Notes under the pieces: model-generated
What the model was told of the DNA's origin: nothing
What the model saw: only the letters and a program-made list of their open reading frames with translations
The model's database searches: none
NCBI GenBank assembly: GCA_903813345.2
Contig: CAIIXF020000004.1
Coordinates: 4,299,525 to 4,359,524, forward strand
Source: Owenia fusiformis
Lineage: Eukaryota; Annelida; Polychaeta; Sabellida; Oweniidae
Direction of reading: 5' to 3'
Length of the DNA stretch: 60,000 nt
Position numbers and translations under genes: made by a program
Part shown: one piece after another, positions 34,001 through 49,000 of the stretch
How the letters are laid out: every line of letters starts with the position of its first letter
Numbering within the stretch: position 1 is the stretch's first letter

Positions 34001-37000
34001 CTGAAATATACAAAAGTTAGGACAAGTACATATGTTTCTATTTTTTATATACTTTTGCAATATGGTCATTTGATTGATTGATTATTTTCTAAATTCAAAG
34101 TACTCAATAGAATTTTGAATCGGACTTTAGGTGGGCAATAATTATTATCGTTCTATTAATATGCCACATTAGGATTTTCATTATTCCCTAATAGTAGGGT
34201 TACGGTTGCTATGGTAACGTTGACAATGGTACCATATTTAAATTATATTTTGTTTTTACCTGAAGAGAGTTACAAATGGCGAAAAGATACTGAAATATCA
34301 CTGTGTCGGAGCTGATAGATCCGAGTAAACCAAATAGCCATGTTAGCCCTAGCAATGGCTGTAACATCACTATCGCTTTGAGACCAGCCCTGAAATAATG
34401 AAGGAAATACGATCACGATGACTAGCATGAAAGAGGGAATTACCCAGAATTCATAGATGGGCCTATCTCCATATACAGTTGATCACCTAGAGGTCCATCT
34501 TTACATCTAGATATATTCATCATTTAATTCTGGGTAATTTCCTCTCTTGTGATAATATTCTATCCAAGATATAAATTAAAAAATACAGAGTGGCCCTTAA
34601 ATGTGGATGATTTTATTCATGGATTGCATTTTGGGGTTCACCCTGTACTACATGTTAAATTATTACTAGAAATGATATTGATTTTTACAAAAACCTCGAT
34701 TACTCTTGTAGTATCACAGTTTTTTGATAAATATGATATAATAATCATATCATATTATTTCCTTTGGTCTTGTTTATGCACGTAAGATATAAATAGATTG
34801 ATATTTTGTTAATTGAAAAATAGAACGAAAAGAGTGCATTGAAATGAATGAAAACAAACAGACCTTAACCGTTCATATGTTGATTTTTCTGAGTTCGCCT
34901 TTAACGTCAGAAACACTCGGATCACAAGCCCAGTGATTAGGAAATTGAACTACAATATACAAAACTGCATTTTCATGTATTTTCATTTCAATGTATACTG
35001 TCAATCTCACCTCGAATGGTCATCACACGAGTAGGTGATATTCGATGGAGTTCGAAGGGCTACTGGAATATCATTTTGTGAAATTTCCACAGCTCTTCAC
35101 AGAACTTAAATATAAATATTTGTTTTAGTACGCTACTTTCAAGCGCATCATTATACGTTCAAATGATTAAACATTTATAAATACATTTACTTAGGTTAAA
35201 TTTCTGTTTATATTTCATGGTTACAATTTTAACAGGCCCGTAGCCAGGATTTACCTTGGGGGAGCGATTTTACCAAGGGGGAGCTTTTGCCAAGGGGGAG
35301 CTTTTTGACAGTGTTTGGCAAAAAATCATGCGAAAAGTGCTCAGAATGGTGAAAAACTGCATGACTTCTGGCCGGGGGGGGGGGGGGGGTGATAGCGGCC
35401 GCTTCCTACGCTCCCCATGGCCACGGGCCTGCTTAATATACTACTACACAGTCATACCGCCATTACAGCCATAGCAGGACCGACAAATGCCCATATTGTC
35501 CCATCTTTCGTGGATAACCAGCATGATTTGTTCGCCTCCTCGTTAAGCAACGAGTTGTCGGAAATACCGTAGCCAGAATGCTTCACGCCAAATGATGAGA
35601 TAACTACTACACTTGGTATCACTGCAAGTATATCACAAAGTATGGAACGCCATCTATAAGTTTACCAACCGGAAGTGCCCTGTCTGTTATAAAACATTGA
35701 TTCCTTAAATAAAGTAGTTTTAATGTCCAAAATACCCAAATATGTCACTTCTTCTGATAATAACAGAGGTTAAAGGTATATTTCTCACCGGAATAGCTAT
35801 AAATATATTCTCAATAAAGCAAAGCGTTTTAACTTTCATATTAAGTTGAATTGAGATAGCTGTTACCTACAAAACAAGACTAACTTACACCATCCCACGA
35901 AGAGAAATATGACTCGAGTATCATAAGAATGGGCAAATATTTTGATTGATTTCACGTAGAGCTGTACGCCTTCAATCAACATCCAGGAGAAAGTGGCCAT
36001 AAAGAAAAAGTGTAGGAGAAAGGCCACTACCTTGCATAACACCTGAAATGTTAGAGTTCTGTGATTTAACTGGACAAATCTAGTTATTAGTTATAATGTC
36101 ATTCTTCACGGCAGGTATATAGGATTTAATCTGTTTTACATTTCAAATGATATTTTATAATTTTTACGAACTTTCCTGCATTTTAATCTACCCATATGCT
36201 AAGAACCCTAGTTACTTTGGTTCAAAAAAGTGCCAATGTATACCATGAAAAATGTAAAGTGGAACACAACTTTGATGGATCACCTCAATTAGTGGAATAC
36301 TTTTTGAGGTACCGACCAGAAGCGTTGCACTTAAACGGGTTTCTACTGTATATGGTCATATGTTATTAGAATATTGGGGCTCGTTTCCTTTGTAACCGAT
36401 TGCACCTTCTGATTTTCTCTCTGGACTCTTAACCTTTCTCTGATTTCTGCTTACATGTTAAGTTATGACAAGAATACTTTTGTTCGGTATTATTTAGGTG
36501 TTCTACAATTTTACATGTGATTATATCAACCCCAATCAAATACTCTTACCCAATCTGTGGTTGAGAGTTCGCTAAATAGGAACAAGAACTGGCCAATACA
36601 CAAAGAACATGCAAGGTTTGTATGGATCATAATTCGTTCAGACCTAATGACTAGCCTGAAATGAAAATATTTATTATCATAACGCAGAAGGAAATAGCAC
36701 ATGTAATACCAGGTCATGTATTCTTTCTACTATTCTCTTCTCATTTTTCAAATATTTGAAAAACAGAAACTTGATTATGCTATTCTAAATGGATCAGATC
36801 TTTTATTATTTTGGTCAGTTCATCTGCTCAGCCTCACGTTACAGGGGACAAAAGTACAAACATGCAAATATGTCATACATGTATATTCCATACTAATATA
36901 CAGGGTGTCCAGAAAGTAAAGATACAAATAGAATTTTAAGAGATTTTGTTTCGTTCACTATTGTATTCTTGCTGCCATTGTATTCTCTTTAGTATAATGA

Positions 37001-40000
37001 TATCATTGATATCATATCTGGACTATGTAGTGTCACTAATCATTATAATCAAAGAAAGTTATATAAGCACTTAGAAAAAAGGTTCCTGGATCGATTTAAT
37101 AGGGAAGTCAATAATGCACCTCCACGATGCACAGATTCACAAAGCAAAGAAAACAAATCTTACAATTGAATGTCTTGACATTAAACCTTTTTGTACAATG
37201 GCCCATATTCCCCTGACAATGTCATGTTAGACTTCTCCATCAATGACTATCTGACAGCAATATTTGTTAGAAGTTCAAGATAAATATGAGACTGGGCTGG
37301 AAGCCAATGTTGTCAGTAATCTGAAAGATGGACAGCGGTGGTTTTGATAAGTCTTTGAATCTCCGGTCAAGATGCACCACGAATGTTTAGATAATGGTGG
37401 GAAATACATAATACTGGGAAACATAATTTGATGTAAAATAGGAACAGATGGAGTGCCAAGATGATATGAGTAGGGAAAAGAATTATAAAACACAACTGTG
37501 ACGCTGCTCCACATACCCCAGCTCCTGTTACCAAAGCAACCATAACTTTTTCATTTTGAAACAATATGTCATGCCAGTTGCAGGATAAATTGTTATAATC
37601 TCATTCTACAATCTGTTGCAATTTCATCTCACAACAGGAAAATCTATTGAAATAAGAGCACTATATCTTTACTTTCCGGACACCCTGCAACTGCTTTAGA
37701 TAGATCAACACGCTTTCCAATGAGAGTCAAGAATGTCAAACTTTTGGAGGGGAGTGTATGTACTTGTATCTTATGTAGACTGCGACAGTAATAATCAAGC
37801 ATATAATCGAAAGGCAACATCCTGTGATGCTTATGATCATCAGTGCCCTCTGTTGAAACTTGGTAATCTGGAAAATATGAACCACACCATAAATTGGGTT
37901 TCCAGAGATTCTCGGTATGGGTATTCATTTGTTCAATGTTTTTGTCATAGTTTACTGAAGTGATTGGAATATTTCTACAGAACGCAATTGGAGAAATGAA
38001 TTTTATTTTAATCAAAGCAAAATGCCGATTCAGAAACAACGTTGTACAGTGTTGTTTGAGATTGGCTGTGTATTCGCATTCATTGCCAAGTGGAGAAAAA
38101 TTGCACCGGGCCCCCGAGAATATAATCCTCTCAATATACTTGTATGTATAGAAAAATTGCACCGGGTCCTCGATCGAGAATGCTCTGAAATATGCAACAT
38201 GTGTTTATGCGTTATTTATTACATGCTCTTAAAAGAAACTTCCGGTTTCAACAAGGAGTGTAAATGCGCATGCGTACCTCAATAGCGTCATTAAACTGCA
38301 TGAGTACTGCAAAGTTTGTTAAATGTGAACAAACGCACTCTGTATGTGTGTCGCTAGTATTTGTGCCAAGAAAACAACCATCAGTTGACCATGAACTGGA
38401 AAATGTAAAAATGTAAATGAAAATGTTTTTTTGAATAAATGAAAATGTTACGTTTTACAGTCAGTCCATACTGGTCAGAAGGCTATATCGTAGATGGCAT
38501 TTAGAGAATAGTGCAATTAAAACTACTAAGCCTTATTCTAAATGAATAACAACATTTCTAAGACAGGTGACCTTAAGGGGCTATTCATTACAATTCATAA
38601 TGAAAATCGTTTGTTATAAGTTCAATCTTTCAAATGTGATTAAACTCTAGAAGATAACGACCTCATTCAATGATAAAAGTACACACAATACTATTGATAT
38701 TCATTATGATAGTGTCACGTGATGTCCACGTGGCGTTGATTTGCTTCTTTAGTTCGTGTATTGTATTGCATTACATTGCATTGTATTGTATTGTATTGTA
38801 TTGTATTGTATTGCATTGCATTGTATTGTATTGTATTGTATCGTATTGTATTGTATATATTGGTACATGATTCAGCCGGACAGGGCGCACCAAAGCCAAT
38901 ACACCGAACGAAACACAAACTACAACGCCCGATATTGAAAAAATCCTTGGTCGACCTAAAATAAATTCGATGAGTCACTTCAAAATAAAATCAATATCTT
39001 CATTCTGTGCTGTTAATTGAACGAGTGGATATTTACTTTTACACTTCTACGAGCTGGATTCATAATACTTACTCTGAATTAAAGTTCCAAAATACACATA
39101 ATTCGGTGCCGTTACTGAACCTGACTGATTTCTCCATGGTGATTGACATTGGATACGCTTTGAGATCAACTGTATTGGGTGCTCCAGTTATGGACAAGGA
39201 CACAATGTTTGAGTTTATTAGGGTATAAATAGGGACCTCTTTGGTTCCATTTCTGTTTGTATCTATAGATACAGGTAGAACGTCTTCTAGTCCTTCATAC
39301 ACTATTGATGCCAAAGTAACTGAAATATGATTTAAAGAAGATATTAATTAAGACAAGGCATGCATTTTTACAAAATGTCACCATCTAATTGTTATTACAA
39401 GGTGTATCTATTTATCACAGGGGTCGCCACTGAACGCCGAATGGAGACGCCGTCTATACTTGGAATGCAAATATTCTTACAAGTTTAATATTTTTTGAAG
39501 TTTTCATCCTATCACCCTCATAGACCATAGTTTCATAGACCATAGTTTCATAGACCACAGTTTCATTGACCAGAGTTTCATAGACAAGAGTTTCATAGAC
39601 CAGATATAACATACCACCCCCAATCAATGATATGGTGTCGTTTAAAACATGTTAGATAAAAAGATATAGCGTAAATCGTAAATTAATACAAAAACAAAAA
39701 ATGTACTTCTTGTTTTGTTTTTGTAATAATTAGCTGGATGTTTGACACGGGATACTCCACGATCAAGAGGTGGATAAGGTGGAATATAAATCAATTGAAA
39801 AATTGAGCCAATGTACTTTATGGAAACTGATTTATCACAAATGCGTAGCCATGATCTACAATTAGGCGTGGCAATTTTTATATGTTTTTGCAAGCATTGT
39901 TAGATAAATCGTTTGTCGTAAAGTGCCCCGCCTACCGAAAAGTCAAGTTTCTCTATCAGATATTATTTTTTACAAATCATAAAAGAGATGCTGATAATTA

Positions 40001-43000
40001 GCGAATTAATAATAAGATACTTTGGGTGTTTTGTGAAAATTTCACAGAAAAATATCAAAAACCTTTGAAATGAGAGCATTTTTCCGTGAACCTATTGAAC
40101 GACCTGGTACATGAAAATATATACATGAAAATACATGGTACATGAAAATATTTGTAGTCTTTCAATGTTTTGTGTCACATTGTACCCGTGCACGTTTTAT
40201 ATAACCTTGTATGCTCTGTTTCCAAATTAAAAAACGATATCATCAAGTGTTTCCAGTGTTTTGTGCCACCTGGTACACATAACAAAATGGCCTACACGTT
40301 TTTTGTGTTCTCCGCGTGCTCTATTTTTCAATAACTACATAAACACAAACGTATTTTTGGTTTTGCCGACCTTATACACTAAACCGATTGACCCACACGT
40401 GTTTCGCGTTTCCCTAACGTGTGCTTAAGGACGATGTGGTTCCAGCACACTACCTTATAGACTTACCGGATTAACCTGGATTTTTTTGCATGGCCCTGTC
40501 AAATGCTGTTTACAAATAAAACACGGAATGGTTCACGTATTTTGTGTTACCCTGTAGACTTACTGGATTGACCTAGAAGTTTTTTGCGTCACCTTGTCGT
40601 ATGCTCTCTTTACAAATGAAACAGGAAATCACGATGTGGTTCCAGTACTTTCTGTTAACCTGTAGACTTTTGTAGACCGGATTGACCAAGTTTTTTGCTG
40701 TACCCTGTCGTATGCTCTATTTACAAATAAAAACACAAAATGGTTCCAATATTTTGTGTTACCTTGTAGACTTACCGGATTGACCAAGAAAGCTTCTAGG
40801 ATCAAGGGAAACAGACACGCTGGGATTAAGTCTCCTAGTAATCATCTGCGGATGTTTGTTTAATTCCATCGTTAATTGCTGTATTGTTGCAGCTAGAATA
40901 AGACGAGATTAACAGTTACAAATAGGAGATTATCAACTGAAAAATAATTGACATTATGATAAAGCGTTTTGTATGATTTGTCGTACATTGACACTGTCAT
41001 TGAGATTGAGATCTCCAAAATACAGATGTAATATACAATGGCATAGCGTGGGTATTTTGTGAGTGTTCGCCACAAAAGTGCTAAGTTTTGAAGAAAATTT
41101 GAAAATGAGATTGCATTTGAAGCGTTCTGGGGCGTTTGAAAATACGAAATTCCGACTAATATGGAATACGAAAATGTAAATTATTGGCCATTTTTATTCA
41201 TTTTTAAAGTTTGAGAGTACGCCATGGCGTTTTATGCGTATATGACGCTACACCATTGATATATTTGTATGATAATATTTGTTAAATTTCAGAGGGTGCA
41301 TGAATGCATCTAGTTTCTCACAAGATCATGCAAAACTTACACACAACACTGTCTCGAGAAATATGTTCAAAGGTAGTTTTTGTTTCTGCAATTTTCAGGA
41401 ACATTCTCTCCACCACATCTAGTAGCTTTGCTGCCATTGGCGTGTTCTGACCAATTTTATTGAACTGGGCCGTCATTAAATTAGCTATATTGATGATGTT
41501 CTGAAACAAAAATGGCCACAGCATCATGACGTCACTACCTATTAAAGATGCACTATCAACCAATGTTAGTCCACCATTTTTTACATGTGGAACTACGTTT
41601 ATATGAACCAACTGTCAAATAGTCGTATGTAAGAATATAAACGTGTCTATTGTACAATGAATATTTTGCTGGGCGGTTGAAATTCATCAAGCCTTGATTT
41701 AAAAGTTGAAAAATCCTAAACTTTAGGTGTATCCACTTTAAGAAATATCACGTATGATTAACAATGAATCGAATAAAACGTTCCACTTTGAACTAATTGC
41801 AATTGTACGTAGTAATTTTTTTAGTTGTTACTGTTAGTGCGAGAAAAGGAGGATATAAACTTATTCAGAATCAAAAGATCCATGAAATTGTAATGTGCAT
41901 ATCAAATTCCGGTACCTTGCCCGTTTCTAAGCTGGCGTTGCTTTTGGAAGTTCTAGTAATGATGTCGAGGAGCGCCAGGACTTTATCTAGGTCATCATTA
42001 GTGACGTCAGAATGTTCACTTAAGACCGCACTTATGTTGCTAACAACAATCGCTGTTGCTTGGATACCTATGTCGTCATCCCAACTAGTAATCCTCATCT
42101 CGATTTGATTTAATTGCTCCCCAAGCTAGAAAAAATAAGCCTGTGGTTAGCATGAGAAACGGGAGAATTGAAATCAAAGTATTCATTTAAATGAAGGATA
42201 TTCAAGAAGACAAATCTGGGGTTCTAGTTTTTTGCACTAACTCAAAATGTTTTTGGCATTAGAGATAAAAAGGAAACAATGAACTCAATATTAGTTTCGA
42301 TGAAATATTGTCTAATTTCCTTTATACGGTTTAGTCCAATGTTAAAACCCATACAACAGTGTGATTTCATTACAACGTCGCATCCTTTGTAGCGATCTAA
42401 AACGCATCCATCAATTACCTTATCATTTATAATACATCAATATCTCATCGGGTATAACGGAGATTGCTTTAACCTTTTGAAAGCTATAAATCTCATTGTA
42501 CAGACTATAATGATTTTTCATTTAACAAATGTTTAAAGTATGTCTGATTGCTATTATGATCACATTGTAATGTACATAAAAATAAAATCTTGTAGGTTTA
42601 CGAGGTCTTAATTAGGAAAACAGCTTACGAGTCAAAGTGACATAGGTGTTAATAATGCATTTTCTGGAATTGCGTTTTTATGTTATTTTAACCGTTATTA
42701 ATGTTTATGAGTTGTTTTGGATTAAAGGAAAGAAATAATTGAAATGTGGATAAATTGTTCACATCGGTTAATGATTCCTCCTTGTATATCTAAAGGAATA
42801 CTGATTACATGACTAGTCTGTATATTGTCAGGTGGGGCGGGGTGGGGAAGGGGAGGGCTTCCTTAATCTGTATATTGTCAGGTGGGGCGGGGTGGGGAAG
42901 GGGGAGGCCCTCCTAAAACTTTCCTCATTAACACTGTGGAATAACTCTTCAAATTAGTTACGGAAACGGATTAATTTTTGTAAGAATATGTCGCAGCCTC

Positions 43001-46000
43001 GAAGGTACGATTTTTTTTTCATGAATTCATGAGTTTAATGCAAAACCTTCCCAACATGCGTCAGCATCATAGGTTTATGAAACTCTAATAATTTGTGAAA
43101 GAATAGTCCACGAAGCGCCAGAATGATCAAAATAGTTTTCTCACCATTATTACGTAAGATATGATGCCGACACACGTATTTGCCATACATGTCGTGGAGA
43201 TTCTGCCTACATCTCGAGAAATCATGGAAAAAAGGAAATTCGTACCTTCGAGACTGCAACATTTTATTTAGAAAACGGATCCGTTTTCGTAACATTTGGA
43301 TTACTCCACACAGTGATTATGTTGTCTAAGTCCCTTTGTAAGACTATATGGTGTTTATATAATGGTGAAAGTGGAAAATTGCTACTGCAACCAACTGGTT
43401 ATTATTTATAGCTTATAAAAAATTCCTTTAACCTTGAAACAGAAGCAATTATATACATGCAGCTGTAGCGTTGTGGGTACTTGCACTCTTTAAGGAAAAC
43501 ATATAAGAGAGTCATTAATACATTCTATCTTCCCTGCTTGCTGGGATTATACATGTAGGAGTTGAATAGCAAAATGCCTTTAACACTGGTGATCCGCTCG
43601 ATTACGCTGGTTACCGAAACGGTTCGTTTCGGTAGCAAAATAACGGAACGTCGAAGGTACGATTTTTCTGTTTTGCTTATTTCGTTCGTTGTAGGCAGAA
43701 TCCCCACGACATGTTTTCTCACAAACGTGTATCAGTATCATATGTTTTATGAAAGGTACAAAAAATAGCTCAGAAGACAACAGAATCGTCTATTTAACTC
43801 CTCATTTAAGTCACATAAACGGTAAGGGTTAAAAGTGCAGATCTTAACTGTTTTTCGAAATACCGTTTCGGTAACTTAAGTGAGGGATTAAATCGACGAT
43901 CCCGTTGTCTTCTGAACTATTTTTTTTCACAAATGTGTACCATTGCACAAAATTTGTTCAATATTTCACTGCGCATGCGCAGAACCATTACTTCCGGTTT
44001 TCCAAAGCCTATGGGATTTATAATGGAGACATTTTTCGAACGCTAACTGTGCGAATGATATTGATTTGCCACTTTAGTCATCTCAGGTTTCTATAACTAG
44101 ACATCAACCTTTACTGATTTAACATGTTTTAAGCAATGTACACATGCACACTTTTCGGCGAATTTGTTTTGAAAAAATCATGAGGAATTCATGCATGACT
44201 CCATTGAAATCCATTAGAAATGGCGTCAAAATGGTGAAATGAGGATATTCAACGGTCTGGTAGAGGTACTTAAAATCATATGGTATCTTAGTCATCTCAG
44301 GTTTCTGTAACTTTGAAGGTAGATCTGTTTGATTCCGTTGAGATTAGAATCCTCATACCTTTAACTTTTCGGCCAATTTCAAACAAAATATGATAACTTT
44401 TGGTGATATAACTGGTTCATTACATTGGAATGACGTCAAAATAAAATAAGACAATCTCAGTTTCTATGGCACTGACGTCATGACGTCAGATTTATCTTAA
44501 GATCTCAAATATGACGTCATGTTTAATCAATGAATGACATCTATCGGCTATTCGACCAATTCTGTGCAATGACATTTTCTTAATCGTATGATACTGATGC
44601 ATGTTTGTGATAAAAAATGTCATGGGAATTCTGCCGACAACGTGTGAAATAAGGAAAAAAGAAAAATCGTGCCTTTGACGTTCCGACATTTTGTTACCGA
44701 AACGGTTCCAGCGTAATCGAGTGGATCACCAGTGTTTAAATACCAGTATGAACCCGTAAGCATTAGATGTTGAAATTAAGACTTCTCATTTTGTTTTTGT
44801 TTACAGAGTACATAAAACAAATAGTGACTGCCACATTTTCGGTAAATAGTGTATTTTCCACTCGGGAATATCCTGTCCACTGACATGTTCCCTGTCTGCA
44901 GCCTTGGGAACATGTCAGTGGACAGGATATTCCCGAGTGGAAAATATCTTGCACTATTTCCCTCAATGGCAGTCACTATTTGTATAATATAACACTAGCT
45001 CTTTCATTTTATGGGGAATATACCCAACCGAAAGGAATATTAATTAATGTTAAATCATCTTTTTATTGTTGTTTGTGGATTTCAAGTTGTTTCCAAAATT
45101 TCTGGAATTCGAATGCATTCTCTAGTTTAAAATTTACCGTCATTCGGTAACTGCTGTTATTTTCCATGCCAGGCAGCACATGTGAATTTTCCGTCGTAGG
45201 TTGGTTTACACCATCCCCATCTATAGTGGGTTTAGTTTCCAACTCTTGGACACTGGTTGTTTCATTAGGTTTATACACAGTGGTATCCTTATAGTCGCTG
45301 CTATTTCCGTCTTTCTCTTCTATAGAAGACGAATTAGCCGTGTTTGCCTCTGTTGTTGGACCAAACAACCCGTTATTCTCACTTTCTGCAGTCATAGTCA
45401 CGTGATGTTTATCCACTGTCGTCACTTCCGGTTTTTCAGTGGTCGCTCTGATTTCATGCTCCGTTTTGGGAACCTGTTCTTCGCCATAAAAACTGCCCAT
45501 ACCGTCATAACCACCGAGAGAAGATTGAGTTGGTTTGGGCGTTGTTAGTCCAGTTGTTTCATCTCGTTTAACCCTTACAGTTAATCTAGGTGTTGTAGAA
45601 ATACCTTGAAAACGGTGACCTTAGCGTTTTAGAATTATCATATACTCTTAATATTGCTTTATCTTATTTATTTTGGGTGTTTTTGTTTTATTTTTTTATG
45701 GTTAATGAAAGTGCCCGAAAATATTTGTGCACAGAAAAAGTCCCCTTTTTGAAAAATTTCGACCCATTTTTTTTCAAATGAGGGCTACTTTTTAAAATTG
45801 CATGCCCCTTTTTTAAAGGAGCAATTTTGACAAATTTAGGCATATTTCTTAAATTGAGACCGAACCTGAATACAATAAAAAATATACGAATAACTGGTGG
45901 GCTTTTTGTGCACGAAGCACCCATAATACATTAAATAAAAGCACTTTTTGTTAATTTAAGCACCTTTTGGAGAAGCAAGATATCGAATGATGAATTAAAA

Positions 46001-49000
46001 ATCAATTTTTCAAGTGTTTTTGAAAGAAAAAGTAAACACTTGGGCCAAGTCAGGTTCTTTGACAAGGCTCGGAATACTTGGATAGCCTGGAACACTTGGA
46101 ACTTCACATAATTGCGTTAATTGCGACCATTGGTGGTAAGCAAAATACAATAAAATTGTAGTACAGTCGATATAATATCCAAACACAACAATTTACCTGC
46201 AATCGTTGACTTTTCTTTGCCCTTTCCTTTACCTTTCTGCTTTCCTTTGCCGGAATCCCCTTCCTTTGACGAGTCCCTCTTAACCCTGTGATGTCCAATA
46301 TCTACAACATTAGAACTATGGACATAGTTTTCCTCGCCTACACAGTGGCGTAGCAAGGGTTAATAAATATAAAAAATGAAAAAATAAAAGGGAAATAATG
46401 CTGGTATTTGACACCATTTTCACAGTTTCAGTTAAACATCAGTTAGAATACTATATACATGTATCTTACAGTAAAAGTTTGACTCGCGATCGCCTGCTTC
46501 ATGTCTTGTTAGGTCAATGGTTGGCGTATATTCGACTCGTTAAACCCTAGATTTTTCAGAGCTCCCCCCCAAGAGGATTGGCTCACAGAGTGCAACATCG
46601 ATATTTTTGCCATACATGGGCATGTCGTGTTTACAAAATTTGAATTCAAACAGCCTCCATTTTGTTCACTTCAACATTTGAATCAAGAATTTTGGTCTTA
46701 TTTCCAAACGAAAAATTCCAAAACTCACGTCTAAAAATCATCCTTGATGCAAGGGTATATTAGGGTATTTTATATATCATATTTTTAAAGGGAATTTAAG
46801 CATAATAGATGAAGTACTTTGAAGAAGGATGCGAAAAATGGGTACAGTTTATTTCTGAAAACGTCTTTAACCGTGTTTTGCACTGACCAACGACTTTTTC
46901 GAAACCATGCAGGTTTTCACCATTCTGAGCACTTTTCAAGTGATTTTGGCCGAAGTTGTCAAAGGTGAACCCCTTGGACTTTTCAAAAAAGTGAACACCC
47001 CATGGCAAATCCTGGCTACGGGCCTGAGCAACGTACGTCAACAATCTTGCAATTGCTTGCTTAAGACATGGCTAACAATTGATCTCAGATCGTGTACAAG
47101 ATTACGCTAATTGCATAGCAAAGCACGCCTAGACATGATACATTACATTTTCTTTCCTGTATATGATCTGATAATTGTATATTTTTCTATAAAGCCGACA
47201 GCATAAAATGTTCAATGATGAATGAGCGATTGAATAAATGCCACTCGCATCATGTTTAAAGCACTTATAAGAGACCAAATCATTATTTCATATTTCAAAA
47301 TATTCATTTATGTCCAAACAGCTAGAAACATCACATTTTATTTTCCTTGATATCTTCCAACTTCTAGAAAATTCTTCTAGAGGTGGTTTGCTTGCACTTT
47401 AAAACCGGATGTCATTATCCGGTACAATGACTTATGTATACTTTTTTCAGTATAATTACAATTTTGTAGTTTTGGACACGCCTTTCACACTCAAACAACA
47501 TAGTCTATAGTAGACATACCTCAATACATTCTTGAACTCAAACGTTACAGTATCTCCCGATTCGGTCCAAACTCAAATTGTCTGGGTTAATTGGCATAAC
47601 GAGATCTTATAGTTCTTAAAGTTGAATTTCTGTTTAGATTGTGGTTAAAACGGATCGACGCTTCGTCACTTCCGGAAATACTTGTGAAAATTCCGTTTTG
47701 AGTTGAATGTCGTAAATATCTTGAGAAAAGTCTGTGTTTTGCTATCTGTAAAGTGTTGTATTTGATGATTTGAAATGTTCATATTTAACGACGGGAAATT
47801 CAAATACTTTCCCCCAAAAAATCGATGTTTGTGTAAAATGAACGCTCAAAACAGTTGGAAGTGCTTCAGTCCGTAATTTTATCATTCTGACGGATTACTC
47901 TTAACGATATTCTTTCTCTTTCTATAAAACCTTGATGTTTTTGCAACTGTACAACACACCATTCTTTAGAGTATAACAATAAGTTTTCACTGCAGTTATT
48001 TCTGTAAGATAAGATACGTATCCCATGCGTACGTTATCTAAAATAATTCCAGTTAAATGGGTAATCCATGACTAATCCATGAATTATCCAAAAATGTTTT
48101 GTAATTCAAAGTGAACTGAAACTAGCACCACCAATGAACTTTGTTCCAAACCTTCTTTTCTGACCACTTGCCAGCGATGAACAACTTCAAAATTGAATTT
48201 TAAACGAATTTCTAGCTTTTCATAGGCAGTACCTCTTTAAGTAAACATGTACTTACAATTACATATACAACAACATTGTATTTATAACATCGAACGATTT
48301 ATTGTAAAAAATTTTTTTTTGTCGGGAGATTTTCATTATTTGAAGAATAGCTATTTGATCTACACTTGACGTTCAAAGACCGTTGTTAAAGGTACTAATG
48401 GATTAAAAATGACAGATCGTGCAGATGAACGGTGTAACATATTGTATTATCTTCTATCCTGTGATTATATCATATTATAACAGATACAAAGACAGGCAGT
48501 TCCGTGGGCGGCTGCAGGTATTAAAGCAGGTATATCATTATTCCGCACTGGGAGAGGTATCTTACAATGAGAGACGATTCTTTGATCTTGATTTGAACGG
48601 AGTAAAAAGAAATTCGCTGTTTACATGAATAGATAGATGGCAGCACGTGTGTTGGTAGGGCTAGAAATTAGCATTTATAATAGTATAGTTTCCATATAGC
48701 TTTTGAAATCTCGCTAAACCTCGTTTTTCGTGAGATTTATAAGAGATTTGATTTACACAGTTATGTAATTTGAATACTATTTTTACTTACCAATATCTGT
48801 TGTAGTTAGAAAAAATAAACAGAAATTACCGAATAAGCACTTTAATGTTTAAGTGCATTGACATACAGCTAAGTTGTATGGTTAACATTTAGATTGTATG
48901 AAAAAAGAGAATACATCAGTTTTTGAAGATATTAAAACATTTTGGGATTTAGCCCCATTTTCAAGAAAAGTTAAAACCCTCGGAAATTGAATCAAATGGA

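Noticed and set aside
37644-38162. 172-aa minus frame
   Set aside because: Overlaps TM1 exon 9 in another frame. The TM1 frame is supported by phase and hydrophobic pattern.
38715-38978. Minus-strand frame following lttttag (STKDFFNIGRC...) as the second GPS exon
   Set aside because: Phase would fit, but it lacks the STxGC...C.C.HLT pattern and runs into the ATTGT microsatellite. The true GPS exon is at 38278-38395.
45201-45548. 115-aa + strand frame
   Set aside because: Antisense of the Ser/Thr-rich receptor exon.
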